Below, in pieces: positions 62,378 to 64,000 of a DNA stretch of 64,000 bases. How positions within the stretch are numbered: the stretch's first letter is position 1; each line of letters starts with the position of its first letter. The DNA lies in the NCBI RefSeq assembly GCF_014836885.1, contig NZ_JACSPY010000009.1, forward strand, positions 1 to 64,000, in the 5' to 3' direction. A program made the translations under genes and the position numbers. Source of the stretch: Brevibacterium gallinarum (lineage in GTDB: Bacteria; Actinomycetota; Actinomycetes; Actinomycetales; Brevibacteriaceae). Below the pieces are notes generated by a model that was given only the letters and a program-made list of their open reading frames with translations, was not told the origin of the DNA and did no database searches.

Positions 62378-63286
62378 TCACGCAGCGCGTGTAGACGCTT
62401 TTTCTCCGACCTGGCCGGCACTCTGCTCGGCCAAGAACTTCTCTTCGAACTCCACCGGCGGGACCATTCCCAACGCCGAGTGCAACCGCCGTCGGTTATA
62501 GACCACTTCGATCCAGCCAGCGACTGCCCGCATTGCTTCAGCCCGGTTCTGCCACACTCGCCGCTCGAAGAACTCCGTTTTCAACGACGACCAGAATGAT
62601 TCCGACATCGCGTTATCCCAACACACCCCAGTCCGGCCCACCGATTGCTTAAGCCCCAGTTCGACAGATGCCTGATGCAACTGAGCCGACGTGTATTGCG
62701 CGCCTTTGTCCGCATGAAATATGACGTCATCTGGAACCATTTCTCTTAATGTATGAGCCATCCTCAACGCCCGTTCCACGAGGTCAGAATTCTGCCGATC
62801 GGCCATTGCCCAGCCGATCACTCGGCGTGAGCATCCATCGCGGATCACACACAAATACACGAACCCTTCCCACGTGCGAAGATACGTAATATCACTGATC
62901 CACACAGCATCCAACTCACCTCGGTCCCAGACCCGTTTCACGAGGTCCGGAATGTGATGAGTCGCCACACCCGGCAGAGTCGTCACCGGCTTGAACCTGC
63001 GCGGGCTGATCCCTTCAAGGCCCTGCCTGCGCAGCGATGCCGCGACTGTCTTCTCATCCACGCACACGCCTTGTCGAGCCAATTGCGCTGCCACCCGCGG
63101 TGCCCCGTAGACACCATCAGACTCCGCATGGACCGCTGCGACCTGCCCGTCAAGATTACGTTGCGCTCTGCTGCGCTTCGAAGCTCCGGCCTGCCGGCGC
63201 TTCTTCCATGCGTAGTACCCGGATCTCGTCACATCAAGGAGTCTGGCCATCCGGCGGATCGCGTAGCGTGCCTTCTCCGAGTCCAT
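62378..63286 (-). CDS. IS3-family transposase OrfB (DDE integrase)
   Basis: The 302-residue OrfB has the RNase H-like DDE core: first Asp in ISDITYLRTW, second in HADKGAQYTSAQLHQ, Glu in MSESFWSSLKTEFF. The C-terminal part (YNRRRLHSALGMVPPVEFEE) is characteristic of IS3 elements. Its ATG shares one base with the OrfA stop (TGATG). In IS3 elements OrfAB is also made by frameshifting; the OrfB frame is open upstream (EKFEL before MDSEK), compatible with that. Confidence 0.93.
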   Translation of the reverse strand: MDSEKARYAIRRMARLLDVTRSGYYAWKKRRQAGASKRSRAQRNLDGQVAAVHAESDGVYGAPRVAAQLARQGVCVDEKTVAASLRRQGLEGISPRRFKPVTTLPGVATHHIPDLVKRVWDRGELDAVWISDITYLRTWEGFVYLCVIRDGCSRRVIGWAMADRQNSDLVERALRMAHTLREMVPDDVIFHADKGAQYTSAQLHQASVELGLKQSVGRTGVCWDNAMSESFWSSLKTEFFERRVWQNRAEAMRAVAGWIEVVYNRRRLHSALGMVPPVEFEEKFLAEQSAGQVGEKASTRAA

Positions 63287-63612
63287 CAGTTCGAATTTCT
63301 CTTGTTTCGAGGCTTCGACGCGAAGAAGGCGGCTGCTTTTCCCAGGAACTCATTGTCCTGTTTCAGATCGAAGTTCTCCCGCCTCAACCGTGCCAATTCA
63401 GCCCGCTCATCCTCGTTCAACGCGCCCGTGGATTCCCCGTCGACGCGACGCCGGTCCTTCTCTGCTTTCACCCAGGTGCCCAGGGTCTGCTCACCGACTC
63501 CGATTTCCCTGGCCACCGCAGCAATAGACCTGCCAGTGTCAATGACAAGACCCGCAGCCTCGACCCGATACTCCTGAGTATAAGAACGCCGCTGGCGCTT
63601 CTGATCTGACAT
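63286..63612 (-). CDS. IS3-family transposase OrfA
   Basis: The ATG at 63612 (MSDQKRQRRSYTQEYRVEAAG) gives 108 residues. A helix-turn-helix of the IS3/IS911 type (YRVEAAGLVIDTGRSIAAVAREIGVGEQTLGTWVKAEKDRR) is followed by a leucine-zipper-like helix (ERAELARLRRENFDLKQDNEFLGKAAAFFA). It binds the element ends. A longer start at 63621 is possible. Confidence 0.9.
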   Translation of the reverse strand: MSDQKRQRRSYTQEYRVEAAGLVIDTGRSIAAVAREIGVGEQTLGTWVKAEKDRRRVDGESTGALNEDERAELARLRRENFDLKQDNEFLGKAAAFFASKPRNKRNSN

Positions 63613-64000
63613 ACTGAACATCCTTCCAGCAGGACAGCAAATCCCGCTAACTTGGGTGTCCACTAATCGAGGGTAACCTCACTGGTGGCAACCGCTGATT
63701 TCATTAGCGTCAGCAGTTCTGGGTGCTCTTGTCGGCGGATTTGTCGTCCACAAACTTACCCTGCGAAGGGAGGCCGTCAACGCTAGGAGGACGCAGAGGG
63801 TTGCCTTTCTGCTGGATGCTTACCGCAAACTGATCGACGCATCTGAACGGGATGTGCTTAGTTCTCAGCGTCAAGACAATCTTGAGGCAGCGCTCGCTGA
63901 CGTGATGCTCCTAGGTGGTCAGCATGAAATTCGTGCGGCGGATTGCTTCCAGCGGGAATTCGCGGAAGGAAAGAGTTCTTCCCTCGTTCCCGTTATCGAG

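Larger units (their letters stand above)
62343..63681 (-). mobile_element. IS3-family insertion sequence, 1339 bp, with 4-bp target duplication
   Basis: The element has imperfect terminal inverted repeats: left TGGGGTTCCCGC...GTGGACAC (from 62343) and right, read inward, TGAGGTTACCCTC...GTGGACAC (to 63681), with the GTGGACAC inner block perfect. It begins TG and ends CA, as IS3 elements do. CTGG lies directly on both sides (62339-62342 and 63682-63685), a 4-bp target duplication. It carries orfA and orfB on the minus strand. Both look intact, so it may still be active. Confidence 0.9.
62334..64000 (+). pseudogene. Membrane-protein gene split near its start by an IS3 element; 3' end outside the window
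   Basis: The start codon and first three codons (ATG ATC TGG) are left of the IS. After the element, the frame continues TGG CAA CCG CTG... without a stop to the window edge (105 more codons). Removing the IS and one copy of the CTGG target duplication gives MIWWQPLISLASAVLGALVG..., a protein with an N-terminal membrane segment and the coiled-coil-like run HKLTLRREAVNARRTQRVA, then FLLDAYRKLIDASERD. The intact gene would have a GGGGGAA ribosome site. The gene is not recognised as a named family; cytoplasmic part after a membrane anchor is inferred. Confidence 0.72.

Noticed and set aside
60431-63681. Prophage or integrative element
   Set aside because: Apart from higBA and an IS there are no integrase, capsid, tail or conjugation genes and no visible attachment repeats.
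1-64000. tRNA or rRNA genes
   Set aside because: No cloverleaf with CCA-ready acceptor or rRNA core sequence was recognised by eye; a covariance-model scan would be decisive.

Overview
The window is chromosomal DNA from a high-GC actinobacterium. Gene content points to Micrococcales and is most like Brevibacterium or a close relative; this is inferred from gene content, and no marker in the window proves the genus. The main pointers are mtrA-mtrB-lpqB, a WhiB1-type Fe-S protein, a PdtaS-type histidine kinase, mycothiol S-conjugate amidase (Mca), a 180-kDa-class NAD glutamate dehydrogenase and several actinobacteria-only families (DUF58/MoxR cluster, DUF4245, DUF4307, DUF2505). No rRNA, tRNA or CRISPR array was found.

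Layout. (1) 1-1364: partial DUF222/HNH (13E12-type) gene running off the left edge. (2) 1611-8490: SpoIIM-like membrane protein, then a minus-strand operon of a polytopic membrane protein, DUF4129, DUF4350, MoxR AAA+ ATPase and DUF58 protein, with 4-nt overlaps at every junction. (3) 8633-23892: mtrA-mtrB-lpqB-comF, hpf, a YcaQ-type glycosylase, secA, a DUF6459-like protein and a LysM protein, a small bldC-like regulator, and an orphan SAF/CpaE-like pair. (4) 24033-35183: NAD-glutamate dehydrogenase, pdtaS-like kinase, whiB1, gamma carbonic anhydrase, metal P-type ATPase and LpdA-type flavoprotein. (5) 35433-39014: acyl-CoA carboxylase alpha chain, maf, SGNH protein. (6) 39119-60390: a block whose gene set is very like the M. 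tuberculosis Rv1080c-Rv1112 neighbourhood (AI-2E exporter family, greA, DUF4307, mca, hemolysin III, uppS, phoH2, fumC, glpX, DUF4245, xseBA, ispH, ychF), with a beta carbonic anhydrase, a CstR/CsoR-operator-controlled membrane protein, a Ser/Thr kinase and a secreted membrane-anchored protein added. (7) 60391-64000: an accessory, lower-GC end with higBA, a translationally coupled but frameshifted carbamoyltransferase, and an IS3-family element that has split a membrane-protein gene, leaving a readable 4-bp target duplication.

Two sequence-level themes stand out. First, a short GC-rich element with core CCCGAGGCGG (reverse CCGCCTCGGG, able to fold as CGCC-TCG-GGCG) is scattered through the window. 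It occurs as single copies or tandem arrays at gene ends, and in frame inside disordered protein tails, where it repeatedly encodes Thr-Ala-Ser-Gly-Ala-Gly. Second, several convergent intergenic gaps hold small tandem arrays (4 x 15 bp, 5 x 20 bp, 3 x 30 bp) that no gene explains. The best candidates for new biology are this repeat family, the higBA-carbamoyltransferase operon, the orphan SAF/CpaE-like pair, and the kinase/secreted-protein pair.
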